This document shows, piece after piece, positions 38,817-50,263 of a stretch of DNA of 64,000 nt (positions are counted from its first letter, which is position 1; every line of letters begins with the position of its first letter). The position numbers and the translations under genes were made by a program. Under the pieces are notes generated by a model. The model ran no database searches and was not told the DNA's origin. It saw nothing but the letters and a program-made list of their open reading frames with translations. The stretch covers positions 30,056,902 to 30,120,901 of the forward strand of contig CM053267.1 of NCBI GenBank assembly GCA_028583415.1, given 5' to 3'. Source of the DNA: Protea cynaroides. Its lineage: Eukaryota > Streptophyta > Magnoliopsida > Proteales > Proteaceae.

Positions 38817-39117
38817 ATTGTTAGATTTTTTTCCTTTTCATAGTGTTTCATCCTAAACCCTAATATCCATACAGAGATCTAGAATACAATGATGTTCAAT
38901 GCAATCAATAATAATAGACATACCTGAGAGTAGAAGATTAATTTCCGTTGTCATTCTCCAAGAATGGTGTTGGAGCTTTGATCACAGTCTTCCACAGCCT
39001 GTAGAGGTTCCACGTCTTTCTCACTGCTCGTGGGTACAGAGAGAAGAAAACAACTATGACTGTAGGGACTCATGACCTAATATATATAATACTGTCACAA
39101 ACCCTAACCAGTCCCAC

Positions 39118-40240
39118 ACTTCATATTTAATACAATTGTAAACGGTTGATTAGCATTAATCTAATTAGAACCATTAGATTCTTGGTCAGTTGGTTATTAT
39201 TTGAGCAGCAAAAAGAATCAGTTCGGGCTAGCTCGGACCGGTCCAGTCTTGTTTCATTGCGGACTGAAACGGTGTCGGGCTTTAGAAGCCCACATCGAAA
39301 CCTATCCGTTAAGAGCTCGCTCCGAGATGGATTCGGATTATATCGGGCCCAGATTTGACACCTTTAACTGAAATCATGCCAAAACCTCGGATCAACCCTG
39401 CCTGTGAATGATTTAGACCCTACCAAAAACAATCATCCTTTGCTATTATAATTTATAATGGAAATGAATCTCAAAATCGAAGTTTGCAAGTAAAGGCATT
39501 GAACAAATCCGGTACAAATGAAACATACCCTGACCCAAAAATTCAACTAAATACTCAGCACAGAGCTTCGGTAGTTCTTTAGCAAGTTTGTCCTTTAATA
39601 ACGCTACCACGTTTTCAACAAGAATCACAGGGTCAGTCTTTGCCCGCAAAACCTAAGAAAAACCCTCCATCAGAACTCGTTTAAAATAAACGGCCTTAAG
39701 AAGCCCTTTCTCCCCTTTTTCCATAAACCAAAGAACATAATTATCATCAAAGCCTTAACCCACCCAATTATCATTTGGACAACTCAAGCTGACCTATAGG
39801 CAATAGAGTATAACATGTTAGACTTTTTCCTGTTCATAGGGTTTCATCCTAAACCCTAATATCCATACAGAGATCTAGAATACAATGATGTTCAATGTAA
39901 TCAATAATAATAGAGACATACCTGAGAGTAGAAGATTGATTTCTATCATCATTATCTAAGAATGGTGTTGGAGCTTTGATCACGGTCTTCTACAGCCTGT
40001 AGAGGTTCCACGCCTTTCTCACTGCTCGTGGGTACAGAGAGAAGAAAACAACTATGGCTGCGGGGACTCATGACCTAGTATATATAATACTGTCACAAAC
40101 CCTAACCAGTCCCACACTGTAATAGAGATTGCCTATCTCTTTATCTTGTGACGAATCAGACCGAACTGGTCTAACCTAGTGACATAGACTACCACTGATC
40201 AATGGGCTTAGTAATTAATTAAGCCCACACATATATATAT
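39118..40240. repeat. Duplication of 34047-35157
   Basis: Starts at TTCATATTTAATACAATTG inside the hAT-type element. It continues through that element's right end, the exon-like piece and the LTR (from 39816, TGTTAGACTTTTT), stopping near the LTR's outer TATATA end. The junction at 39117/39118 falls inside the right LTR. This gives three LTR copies in a row in one orientation, as unequal exchange could produce. Confidence 0.8.
39529..39652 (-). pseudogene. Exon fragment of an unrecognised conserved gene, second copy
   Basis: Duplicate of 34448-34571 with the same splice-site bases and an open frame (VENVVALLKDKLAKELPKLC). Amino-acid changes relative to the first copy (for example K to L after KDK, Q to P) suggest no constraint after duplication. 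Confidence 0.5.
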
Positions 40241-41290
40241 ATATAAAATCTTTCTGATTTTATTATTATGGGAAACATTATCTTACTTGTCTATTATGAC
40301 TGGTGGGAATCCAATCAAGGTTTGATTGATTATCCATTTCCAAATATAAATCAAATCTATTCCATTATGGGATTGGAATAGATTTGAAATCTAAATCATT
40401 ATAAATATGAAGCAGGGTCCCTATAGTCTCTCTCTGCGTGAAAACAAAATGACCCATACCTAAGGGAGAAGATACTATAGAAGATCTCTGTTGGGAATCA
40501 GGCAAAAAATAAGGGCGGAAAATAATCTTCTACTAATAGGTATGTCCCATCTCTTTTATTGATTATGTTATTACTCAAATGTATTTTATATTTCATATGA
40601 GATTCATTGAAATGAATTTTATTAGGATGAATGAAAATCCTACAGTGGTATCAGAGCCATCCCACATTGATTTAAAATCATTGAGTATTGAAACATGAAG
40701 AAAATTCTTTTCAGTTCCCATTTTAATTTTTGGTGAAAAGGAAGAGATTTAAATAATCGGATAATTTTTCGACCGTCAAAATTATAAGAAAAAATATATC
40801 AATGTGTAGATCTCCGTGAGACACTCAAGGTGATATAAAAATCGCCGTCACCGGCTGCCGGACGCCCGTCACGCACCGAAGAAAGAAGCGAGTGAGATCC
40901 ACTTGTTGGATTAAAAAAAAGGGGGGGAACCGGGTTGACCCGAGATCGACCCGACGTCAGAACCTCTACCCAGGTAACCAGGCCGGGGTAAACCCGACCC
41001 GGTTCAATCAAGTCGGGTCAACCTAACCCAGATTATGAACCGACCCGAATAAGGTGAAATCAGGTCAATCCAAACCGGATTATGGGCCGACTCGAGCAAG
41101 GTGAAATTGGGTCAACCCGACCCGGATTATGACCACGACCAGAATAAGGTGAAATCGGGTCAACCCGACCCAGATGATGACACGAACCGGGTGGACTGGG
41201 TTGACCCGGTTCTGTTTCAGACCGGAGTTGGAGAAAACCGAACCAAACCCAGACCGGTTTTATTGAACCAAATCGAAATCGGTTCAGACC
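40241..41290 (+). mobile_element. Copia LTR and leader, truncated
   Basis: An LTR-like stretch ends CCTACA at 40644 and is followed by TGGTATCAGAGCC (40646-40658), a perfect plant copia primer-binding site. Its left border is not clear. The leader contains GC-rich repeats and is cut off where block copy 5 begins. No gag follows. The leader resembles, in opposite orientation, the one at 38190-38600. Confidence 0.65.
40925..41215 (+). repeat. GC-rich tandem repeats in a copia leader
   Basis: Degenerate units of about 50-60 bp carry CGGGTCAACCCGACCC and GGTGAAATCGGG, repeated four or more times. Confidence 0.75.
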
Positions 41291-43809
41291 TTAGGCCCTG
41301 TTTGGATCACAGGCAAGTGATCCCACGCATCGCCTTTGAGTAGCCAGTAAAGGCATCCTGATGCTCTTTGAGTGGCTCGGATCCTCACTGTTGCTTTGAT
41401 CTGACTACAGAACATTCCAATCTGGGTTCAAGAGTGTGGAATTAAGCAAAATGCCAATCCCACCCAAGTCTGCCAAAAAATGCCCAGGGATCGAGTTACA
41501 TGCAAAGAAAAACCATGCTCCTCATACAACGTACTAAAATCCACACTGATCATACCAACTCGGATTACTAGATAGGATCGTGCCCGATTGATCCCAATTA
41601 GAATCAACCAATCCGTCCGTCCGATCCCAATCTAAATCCACCGACCGATCCCGATCCCTCAAATTCGATGACATGGGTTAAACCCTGCCCTTCATGCCCT
41701 AAGTTTGCTGATATGGTCCAACGCGAATGAATTTCTAGAAAATTTTATGCATAAGCCACTGTTGGATGATGATGACTTCCAATATGAAACCATTTTCTTT
41801 AGTAACAAAATGTCGCCATTTTGGGTGTCAGTTATTTTTGGTCTAGTTTGCATCTCAAATAAATTCCAATTCAATTTTGAAATGGAAAAGTTTTGTTGTA
41901 GTTAAAATTGGTGAAAAAGATGTTATAATCTTACTAAATTTGTCATGTTAAAATGTGGACTAATACTTTTTTTTTTAAATGAGGATAAAATATGATCATT
42001 TTACCTGTATACTTAGACAAAAACAACATGTATAACAATGAAACTCAAAAAATGATAGAATGATAAATTTAATCTCAAATAATTTTTGAAAACACTTTCA
42101 TTTACTTTTAGTGTAACTTCTTGAAATAAGGCAATAGACAATGAGAAGAAGATCATTCCAACTTCACATCTTTGGTTACAATAAATAGCACCCATTAGAA
42201 ATGCTAGATCCAAGTGACATATGGTTCCACTAAATATTTACCTTAACAACATTGGATGCTATTTTTTAGACCTTGATGGGACTCTGAACCTCTCCAGGGT
42301 GCCCATCACAGATCCAGCGCATCCCAATGAATGTGTATAGTATTTGATCTTCTCCAACCGTTGGATCTGTGTTGCACTATTAGGCATGCCAAAGAAGATC
42401 AAAATCCACCTTGATGTAGCAATTAGGAAAGCTAAATGATACAATTGCAAGCCATATCTATTACTAATTAATTTCAGTTGCAAGAACCAAAACTTCATAA
42501 TTAAGAGTTCATTAGTTCAACTCAATCTCTTGGGATTTATCTATGAAAAAAAGGGAGGAGAATGTACAGGCTAGCAGGTCATATTGGAATTTTATACGCT
42601 AAGAGAAAAAATAGGAGTACAAGAATAATCGAAAGTTAATCACTTGGAGGAGAGAAAAAGAAAGTCTAGATTTCAAGAAGTGATAGACAGAAACATTGTA
42701 CTTCTTTTTCAAAAATTCAGAAAAAAAAAATCATGCACCTATAACCCTGGTGGAGAAATTAACTTTCCATGTATCACCACAAACATAATAATGGAAAAAC
42801 CATTTGGATGCATCTAAGAAGAGGTAGAGGTCTTCTCTTAGTCTTATCACCTTTGGAACAATATCTGTTGTGTTGTGTACATGTAATTGGATTGCCTTGC
42901 ATGCAAATGAATGCAATATCAATACTGAACTAGAAATGCAAGAACGATATACTATATTCATACTGCAATAGACATAACATTACAATTACCAAACTATAAA
43001 GTTTGTAAATGGAGCCTAGAATTTAATGAAACACAGATATAGCTTTGCATGTACAATTGATATGATTAAACATAAAAATAATTAATGTGAAATGAGAGAA
43101 GATAGAAGATTTTAAAGTATAAAACTCGATCACACATAACTGCAAGTGGGATCCTCTCCGGCGGGCTGGGCACTCAGTGAGTGATTTGCCGGCCATCGAT
43201 CACTTGGTGTGCAGCCCAAGCATTAGACTGCATGCCAAGTTATCTTAGGCCGTTGGATCACTTATTGCACTATCCAGTGGCTAGAGAGGAACGGGAGTGC
43301 ATATAACTGAGAGTTGCAATCCATTATTTAGCAATGTACATGAAACCTAAAACCTTACAAAAAAAAAAAAAAAAAAAAAAAAACGTTTAACCTGTTAGGT
43401 GATAAGAGAAAAAGGAATTATACCTAGAAACAAATCCAGATAGGGAAACAGGAATATTTGCAAAGTCAGGCTCTTTAAGATCACATAAACTCCCTTGCAG
43501 GAGATGAAAAACCTGCTAAAAATAACTTGTAGAGAGAATCTTTAAATTGAACAATGATGGATGATAAAATAGTACAATCTAGCTAAGTCGACACTACCAA
43601 TGAGGTTGACAGATGAGAAAAAAGAGAGAGAAACATATTTACGATGAAGCTTTTCATATACTTGTCTATCGTGCACTTGTCATGAGAAAAAGGAGAAGAA
43701 ACGCTGGTATTTATAATGAAGCTTTTCATACACTTGTCTATCATGCACTTGTCATCGTTCACTTGTCATCGTGCATGCATGCAACATTGTGAATGATCTT
43801 TGACAATAC

Positions 43810-43955
43810 TTCACCTCAATACTTCACCTCTATGTACTTGTATCTTCCTTAGGATCCTATCATTGTTCATATCCAGTGGATCCCACACTTCAGAGGTGAA
43901 TCCCAAATCATAATTGATGATGGAATTGTAGAGAAGATAGAACTACATGTAGGTG
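43810..43955. repeat. Block foldback (copy 5)
   Basis: Same foldback as at 11865-12000, in inverted orientation. Confidence 0.5.
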
Positions 43956-45522
43956 ATTTGGACTCATAATCTCGAGCTGAAGGTAGCGAGATTCTCGTTC
44001 ATAAAGATGACTAAATATGGTTAAAGACCGTTTTAGTAAACGTCATTGCATACTTTTGTTGAACTAATCTTAGTGGAGTTTAATGTGATCCTTCCAAAAG
44101 AAATTAATGTGATCCTTCCAAAAGAAATTAATGTGAAAACTGCACCCTCCACGATGCATTTACAATGCATCCTTCCATGGTTCAAGTAATCGGTACTGGA
44201 TAAATGGGATCGACTGATTCGCATCGATTTTGGACCTGACAGATCTTCAATCTGATCATGTTTTAATATTATTATATACGATATCGATCACCTGTACCCT
44301 GATCTTATCCGCATCAGATTTGTTTTGGACATGACCGATATCGTGTCTGATACTTGGATTTAAAACCTTGCATCCTTCATAAATGTTTGCATATATTTGT
44401 ACGAGATGATGATTGATAGGTCATTCTTTTGAGAGTTTAATTTTGGACATGGTCAACACTGATCACATTTCTTTTTAATCTTCCATTTCTTTAACGGTGT
44501 AAATCGATTTGGTTTCAATTTAATCCTTTCGAGTCTGTTTGGTTCATAATGTATTAGACAAAAATCGAAATCAAGCCGATTAATATTATTAGTTGAAAGT
44601 GGCCAAACCAAAAGCAGTTATTAATTGGCTTGGTTCCTAATCGCTTTATAGCAATGTAACAGAAAACCATTCCCATGGCAGCGGCACCCCTCCAATCAAG
44701 CATTTGGCTCTTCACAAAAGACAATTTCGACAATCTTGGAGGAGGGATTAGAAAAGCTTGGGATCCCTATAGGCCAAATGAAATGAGTAAATGTTTTACT
44801 CAAAATGTTCATGGAGCCTTAAGAGACTATTTAAGTTGTTGGATAAATCGGCTTTTAGTGTTTTTTCTTTTTAACAATTTATCGACTTCTCGGTTAAGTA
44901 GCCTGGAACCATCTAACTAAATGGATTTTCATTATCTGAAACAAAAATCGAATCAATTATATACATGATTTGGTTTTAACAATCGGTTTCAATTTGTTTA
45001 ATGGTTTTGGTTCATATTGATTTCTTTTACAGAAGATAATTTAAATTAAAAGAAATGAAATCTTCATAGGTGTCTTTAGAGCATGACATTTTTGTGGATA
45101 TATGATATTCCACAATACCATGGTTAGTTAATCCTTTCGGGGTTCTTTAGCCAAAAAAAATACATATAGATATATATCCTTTTTGGTGTTGGTATTGTAT
45201 TGTTGTCCTTGTCCTATTCCAAAAAATGAATGAAAACATTTTGGCTGGTTAATATTCCCCTTCGCAAAATTATATATGCCAAAAATGAATGATCTCTGAG
45301 CTTAGCAATGTACCTGCACCCTTTGTAATTTAATATTTTATTATTTTTAGGAGAGAGAAAAAAAATATTTAAGATGTACCTACACTTCCAGTTAAGAATT
45401 AGTTTTCCTATATCTGAAAATATCTTATCTCAACTCCTCTTATGAAGCATGTTAGCATATCGACCTTAATATCAAATGGGCTGAATTTCAATTGGATTCT
45501 TGCATACGAACCCATAGATTTC

Positions 45523-46698
45523 GAGTCTGGATCTCCTGCACTTACTACTCTTCTAGTACGCTCTTTGGAGGACAAGTGTCATATGGAGTTAACGGTGTTA
45601 ACTTCCCGTTAATTAAATGAATTCTTTTTTTTAATTCCTTTTATTTAGGGAATTGATTTGGTGAATTGGTAATCACATTTTTTTAGGTAAGTAATCTCAT
45701 AAAAATAAAACTCTAACCATTTTTAAGGTAAGTAAATCAATTAGAAATAAAACTCTTAACTATTTTTAAAAAGAAAAATAATTAGAAACGCAACTCTAAT
45801 AAAATCATGATTTTTTAATTCAACAGTGTATTATCTCATTAAAAAAAAGGTGATTTCGCTTTTCTCTCTCTTTCCAGCTCTTTTTTTTCTTTAGATTTTG
45901 TTATTTTAATTAACAGAGCTTTATCTAATTATTAAAAAAAAAAATTAGATTTTGAATCATATTTAATTAATTTGGATGTTGAGTTTTACGGGGATTTCTA
46001 AAGATACCCAACTTAATCCCCATATCAATTGCTAATCCCTGTAAAACCCAACACATATTTTTTCATCTCCATTTCCTATGTAGAACTCAGGTTAGTTTTG
46101 ATGATTCATTCCCTTCGTCTCTCAAATTCTTTGTTCTTTCGATTCTTCACATCGAAGATAGTATTGGTTGGGTTCATGGCTGAGATAGTTTCATTTTTTT
46201 TTAAATGACAAATGATTGAAAATTTGAACTTTGTAAAAACCAACATACAAATTAAATCCGAGACAAAATCTTAAAAAAAAAAATATATTTTTTGTTATAA
46301 TTAGATAAAGCTCTGTTAATTAAAATAACAAAATCTAAAGAAAAAAAAAAGAATTGGAAAGAGAGAGAAAAGGGAAATCAAGTTTTTTTAATGAGATAAT
46401 GCATCGTTGAATTAAAAATCATGATTTTATTAGAGTTGCATTTCTAATTATTTTTCTTTTTAAAAATAGTTAAGAGTTTTATTTCTAATTGATTTATTTA
46501 CCTTAAAAATGGTTAGATTTTTTTTAGTAGATTACTTGCCTAAAAAAATGTGATTGTCAATTCACCAAATCAATCACCTAAATAAAAGAAATTAAAAAAA
46601 AAATTATTTGGTTAACTGGAAGTTAACACCATTAACTCCATATGACACTTGTCGTCTAAAGAGCGTACTCTTCTAGTACGTGTAGGTGATCTGGACTC
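45523..46698. mobile_element. Mutator-like foldback element with long TIRs
   Basis: Ends GAGTCTGGATCTCCTGCAC and (right, reversed) GAGTCCAGATCACCTACAC. Inverted arms extend for some 380 bp, including ACAAGTGTCATATGGAGTTA on both sides. A perfect 9-bp duplication ATAGATTTC lies at 45514-45522 and 46699-46707. The 9-bp duplication and long arms fit MULEs. The 350-bp centre has no transposase. The other block copies show the empty site. Confidence 0.85.
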
Positions 46699-47039
46699 AT
46701 AGATTTCTATCATTCATGTGGAATTCTTATTTCAACAAACATTCCTATCATTTTCAGGGTTTTATAGTAATTGGTATCTAACCAGATATCAATCGTTTTT
46801 GAAATTGATTCAATATCGATACAGATTGGTGATAGAACCAATAGGGTAGGGAAATGTGCCAAATACATTTAAAAAAAAAATTAATAAAATTTTTTTTGAA
46901 AAATGGTATCAGCCTCAAGGGAAATTGATATGAATCGGGGATCCAATGCCGCTTACTACATCCTTGATTCCTACTTTTCAGAGTAATTTTTTGTTTAAGT
47001 CTCAACATTCAGATCCTTACCTGTACTTTTTTTTTTTGT

Positions 47040-47400
47040 GTGTGGTAAAAGTAGAACTATGTATTCATTTGTGTTAAACTCATGGCTTGAGCATTGCGAA
47101 GAGCATACAGTCATGGAGTACTAGAAGACTAGATTGTCTCACACGTAAAGGAAAAGCCTTGTGATGCAAGGGAGTCAGCTATGCTGTTTAACTCCCTTGG
47201 AATAAAAGAAAGCATCTAACAAAGTATGAAGCAAGCTTATTGATATCCGAAAGAGCATAATAAAACTCAAGGGGTTGTTGCTGAGATGCATTTGTAAGAT
47301 ACTGAAGCAGTGACTACTTTTTTTGCTTAAAATCAGCAAAGATTATGTTAATAAATAAACTGATATACATAATGTGTCTAGGCGATTCTAGACAACAAAA
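47040..47400 (-). mobile_element. LINE 3' end (S1 of block copy 5)
   Basis: The minus strand shows the same 3' end as S1 elsewhere, including GTTTATTTATTAACATAATC and TGCTGATTTTAAGCA. The RNase H remnant lies around 47230-47080. Confidence 0.5.
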
Positions 47401-47439
47401 CAGAAGGTCTCCGTGTTTGGTTGCTTATTAAGCTTGAGC

Positions 47440-49273
47440 CGTGGGTTGGCTCCCAAGGTCCTGGCCTCTATGGCCTCAACCCTTGGTGCTACCCAGCTCA
47501 TGGCCTTTAGCCTCACCAGTAGTTGTTTCTTCTGATCCACACATTGCCATAGAGATTCTCACCTCTCCCCATTTCTCTAACCGTCCGATTAAACAATCTG
47601 CAAAAAGGGTCATGTTCAGCCGAGCCATCGGATTTGCTCCAAATGGCACTTACTAGAGGCTCCTTAGGAGATTGCTTCCTCCCATCTCTTTGCACCCAAA
47701 CGCATCGCAGCCCATGAATCTGGGCGTCAGCTAGTGTGTACCACCATATCTGTTGCAGGGCATCATAAACGAACAATCCCAAAATGGAGCTGTGTTCTTG
47801 AGAAAACACCTTCAAGCAGCTTCCCTGAATAACCTGAATAACATCATGGGCAGCGTTTTTGGGAAGAGATACGATGTAGCTCATGAAAGCCAATAGTTGC
47901 AGGAGCTTCGTGAGACGGTGAAGTAAGGTTTTGAGCTTCTGGGTGCATTCAAATTTTCTGATTATCTTCCATGGCTCAACTACTTTTATGATCCCTTCCG
48001 TATCAGTCAACGATGTGCTGCTCTTGTTCCTCGTGTCTGGAGTTTAGTACATGGGATTATTGAAGAGCATAGAGTCCATGAGAGTGATAAGGTATCAGAT
48101 AATGTAGATTTCGTGGATGTCTTGCTCTCTCTTGATAGTGATGAGAAGCTTCAAGACGATGACATGATTGCTGTCTTATAGGTTCATGTCTATCTTTTTC
48201 ATCCTGAATCTGATGTAAGATTAATTAATCGGTCTTGTCCGCTCTTTTTTCTTCTAAAGGTTGAACAACAACCATCTATGGGCAACAATGAATTGGGATC
48301 AACCTTAAAATAAGGGTAATTTAGATCTTTTCATAATTGAGTTAAATTACCAATAAGTCCATAATATAATACACATTAAGGTTGATTAATTTGGACTCTC
48401 ATACAAAGGTACCATTTTATCACAATCATTCTTTCAACACCCATCCATTAATCCAAACCCGTACAATGATAGGTGCGAACCCGTATATGATGAAAACATC
48501 ACATCTGATTCTACTGTAATTTTTTTCATAATATTTTCTGTACAACTTTGATTACAACAAATGATCTTCCATGGTACAGACACAACAGCGCCACTAACTG
48601 AGTGGGTTATGGCCCGGGTTACTGATGAATCCGGATTTGCAAACCAAGCTTCAACAAGAACTTGACAACCTTGTTGGTGACAAGGGTGTAACAGATGCAG
48701 ACATGGTAAACCTACCATTTGTATTTGTTATGACCATTGGGTCGTGGGTGATGGCCCACATATTGACCATGGCTGTCGTCTGTGCAGGAATCAGCATGTT
48801 GTTGCTGAGTTGCACATCTGACGTGGACAAACTCGCCCAAGACAGTAGTGGGCCAGGTGGATGGATCCGAAGAGTCTCCTTTAGTGCTGATTGGAGATAC
48901 GGTAGGTTCACCATGTGTGCATCTGTTACACCCTTGTCACCAACAAGGTTGTCAAATTCTTGTTGAAGCTTGGTTTGCAAATCCGGGTTCATCACTAACT
49001 TGGCCATAACCCAGTCGGTTAGTAGCACTGTTGTGAGAACGTAGAGGGAATGACCTCAGGCTGGCTCCATTTGGGGTGGGTCGTCGGGTGTGTCTTGGAA
49101 AGAACCTTGGAATGGTGACAGAGAGTCTGTGGGTGGCTAAGCTGGTTCGGCATTTCCCGTGGGATGCAAACCCCGAGAAGCCAATTAACCTTAGTGAGGT
49201 ATTGAAGCTGTCATGCGAAATGAAGAATCCTCTTTCTGTCGTAGCTATTCAGATAAATGATTTACCGTTCTAG
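47440..49273 (+). pseudogene. CYP78A pseudogene, near full length, rearranged
   Basis: Exon 1 remnants in order: KVLASMASTLGATQLMAFSL; then in another frame VVVSSDPHIAIEILTSPHFS, NRPIKQSAKRVMFSRAIGFA and PNGTY; then EIASSHLFAPKRIAAHESGR; and after further breaks VDFVDVLLSLDSDEKLQDDD and MIAVL, where Trp has become stop (TAG) at the intron border (48179-48181). The intron acceptor before MIFHGTDTTA is changed to CAACAA. Exon 2 is interrupted by an inverted duplication (48625-49028). The C-terminal end from 49060 restores FGVGRRVCLGKNLGMVTESL and ends at TAG 49271-49273, near the usual family end. The haem Cys is present, but Pro in the CPG motif is Leu. At least five disabling changes are visible. 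Confidence 0.88.
48625..49028. repeat. Inverted duplication inside CYP78A exon 2
   Basis: The plus-strand stretch 48625-48720 (NPDLQTKLQQELDNLVGDKG) is repeated on the minus strand from about 49000 to 48905. The minus-strand copy continues through LPYLQSALKETLRIHPPGPL and TTAMVNMWAITHDPMV to about 48729. The missing K-helix part of exon 2 is thus present only in inverted orientation. Confidence 0.85.
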
Positions 49274-49710
49274 GGGTTTCACAGCGTTTCTTCTTTGCAA
49301 GCTTTGATGTGTCCATTAATGGAGTCTTGGTTGATAGGAATAAACAGGGCAGGTATAGCTGCGCAACACTCCTGAGAGCATCTCCTACAACACTACTACC
49401 ATCTTCTATACCTTTGAGTTTGAGGTATGTAATAAAATTGTTGTGGTTGTTGTTGTAGCAGTGATAAATAGTATAGAGGTCGATTCACTAGAAATCCAAG
49501 TCGTAAAGATACAAGCTTGCGCTCCTCCTTCTTTCCACAGATGAATTGCACATACACAACTTCCAAACATTAAAAAACTGAAGCGGTACCACCAATTGTT
49601 GGGGGTGTCAATTTAGGAGAGGAATTGGGCCTATCAGTGAGTTGCAGCACAGTTTGTCTCTTTCTCTATCTCCCACGCATCTCTGCTCTGATAACCACTG
49701 AGCTTCAAAA
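49274..49710 (+). other. 5' flank of a CYP78A pseudogene, shared with block copy 1
   Basis: The segment 49360-49530 resembles the reverse complement of 910-1085. No coding sequence is seen. It was probably promoter or leader of the CYP78A ancestor. Confidence 0.45.
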
Positions 49711-50263
49711 ATGTCGTTTGATTACCATCTTCTGTTCTCCCTTCAAACTGCTTATTCACCTGCTGTGAGCATTAAAATGATAGCTTTTGCATTCCTTCTA
49801 CTCATGGTCTTTGGTTTCTGATTTGCATTGGGTGGACTAGCCAGGGTTCTGGCCAGGGTTTCCCAAGGCTTTAATGCCGTTCAGCTCATGGTCTTTTCTG
49901 TTGGCTTCACTCGTTTCATAAGCACAAGTCAATGAGACACTGCTAAAGAGATTCAAATCAGTTCCTCCTTCGCAAATAGATCTGCTATGGAATCTGCTTA
50001 TGAGTTTCTCTTTCATCGAGCCACAGGTCCTGCATTTTGGGTCTCTAAACAATGTAATGATGAGTGTATTTGGGAGGAGTCATGATTTCAAGAACGATGA
50101 AGAAGGTTTGGAGGTAGAAGAGCTGGTCAGCGAAGGCTATCAGTTGCTTGAGATCTTTAATTGGAGTGATCATTTCCTTGTTCTGGACTGGTTGGATTTG
50201 CAGGGAATGAGGAGGAGACACTGGCGGAAGGTCTCTCAGTTCTGGGCTGGTTGGAGTTGTTAA
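49711..50263 (+). pseudogene. CYP78A pseudogene, exon 1 fragment with start codon (block copy 6)
   Basis: ATG at 49711 begins MSFDYHLLFSLQTAYSPAVS and a hydrophobic anchor AFAFLLLMVFGF, then a stop. Reading continues as GLARVLARVSQGFNAVQLMV then FSVGFTRFIS, another stop, then SAYEFLFHRATG. A deletion joins this to QVLHFGSLNNVMMSVFGRSH, then ELVSEGYQLLEIFNWSDHFL and LDWLDLQGMRRR. Only exon 1 is present and its end runs into S3 of the inverted block. The proline-rich hinge after the anchor is missing. It is the fullest view of the CYP78A that supplied the block edges. Confidence 0.85.

Larger units (their letters stand above)
34735..39117 (-). mobile_element. Copia-type LTR element without visible coding genes
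   Basis: The left LTR 34735-35164 (minus strand start TGTCGGACTATATA) is preceded by a polypurine tract (CCCAAGTGAGAGAA on the minus strand, 35165-35178). The right LTR starts at 38819 and is cut at about 39117. The primer-binding site at 38804-38816 is TGGTATCAGAGCC on the minus strand, an exact initiator tRNA-Met match. The 3.65-kb interior has no gag, protease or polymerase motifs in any frame. It holds a GC-rich leader near 38190-38560 and degenerate CTGAATATTGCCT-like repeats at 35500-35680. It fits a large non-autonomous LTR element. Confidence 0.75.
41340..47420 (-). repeat. Block copy 5 (S3-S2-S1 inverted)
   Basis: On the minus strand it runs from the LINE 3' end (47400-47040), through S2 including the foldback (43955-43810), to the poly-T-equivalent AT stretch near 42735-42718 and then S3 down to about 41340. 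It carries a private Mutator-like insertion. The CYP78A pseudogene next to its S1 end (47440 onward) belongs to a different CYP78A lineage from those in copies 3 and 4. Confidence 0.75.

Noticed and set aside
40646..40658. tRNA-Met-like sequence TGGTATCAGAGCC
   Set aside because: Only the 3' end complement is present, next to an LTR; it is a retrotransposon primer site and not a tRNA gene.
44675..44920. 81-codon ORF in block copy 5
   Set aside because: The same S2 segment in copies 2-4 does not keep this frame, so coding is unlikely.
47513..48010. 165-codon minus-strand ORF
   Set aside because: It lies antisense to the CYP78A exon 1 remnant, whose plus-strand frames match a known family.
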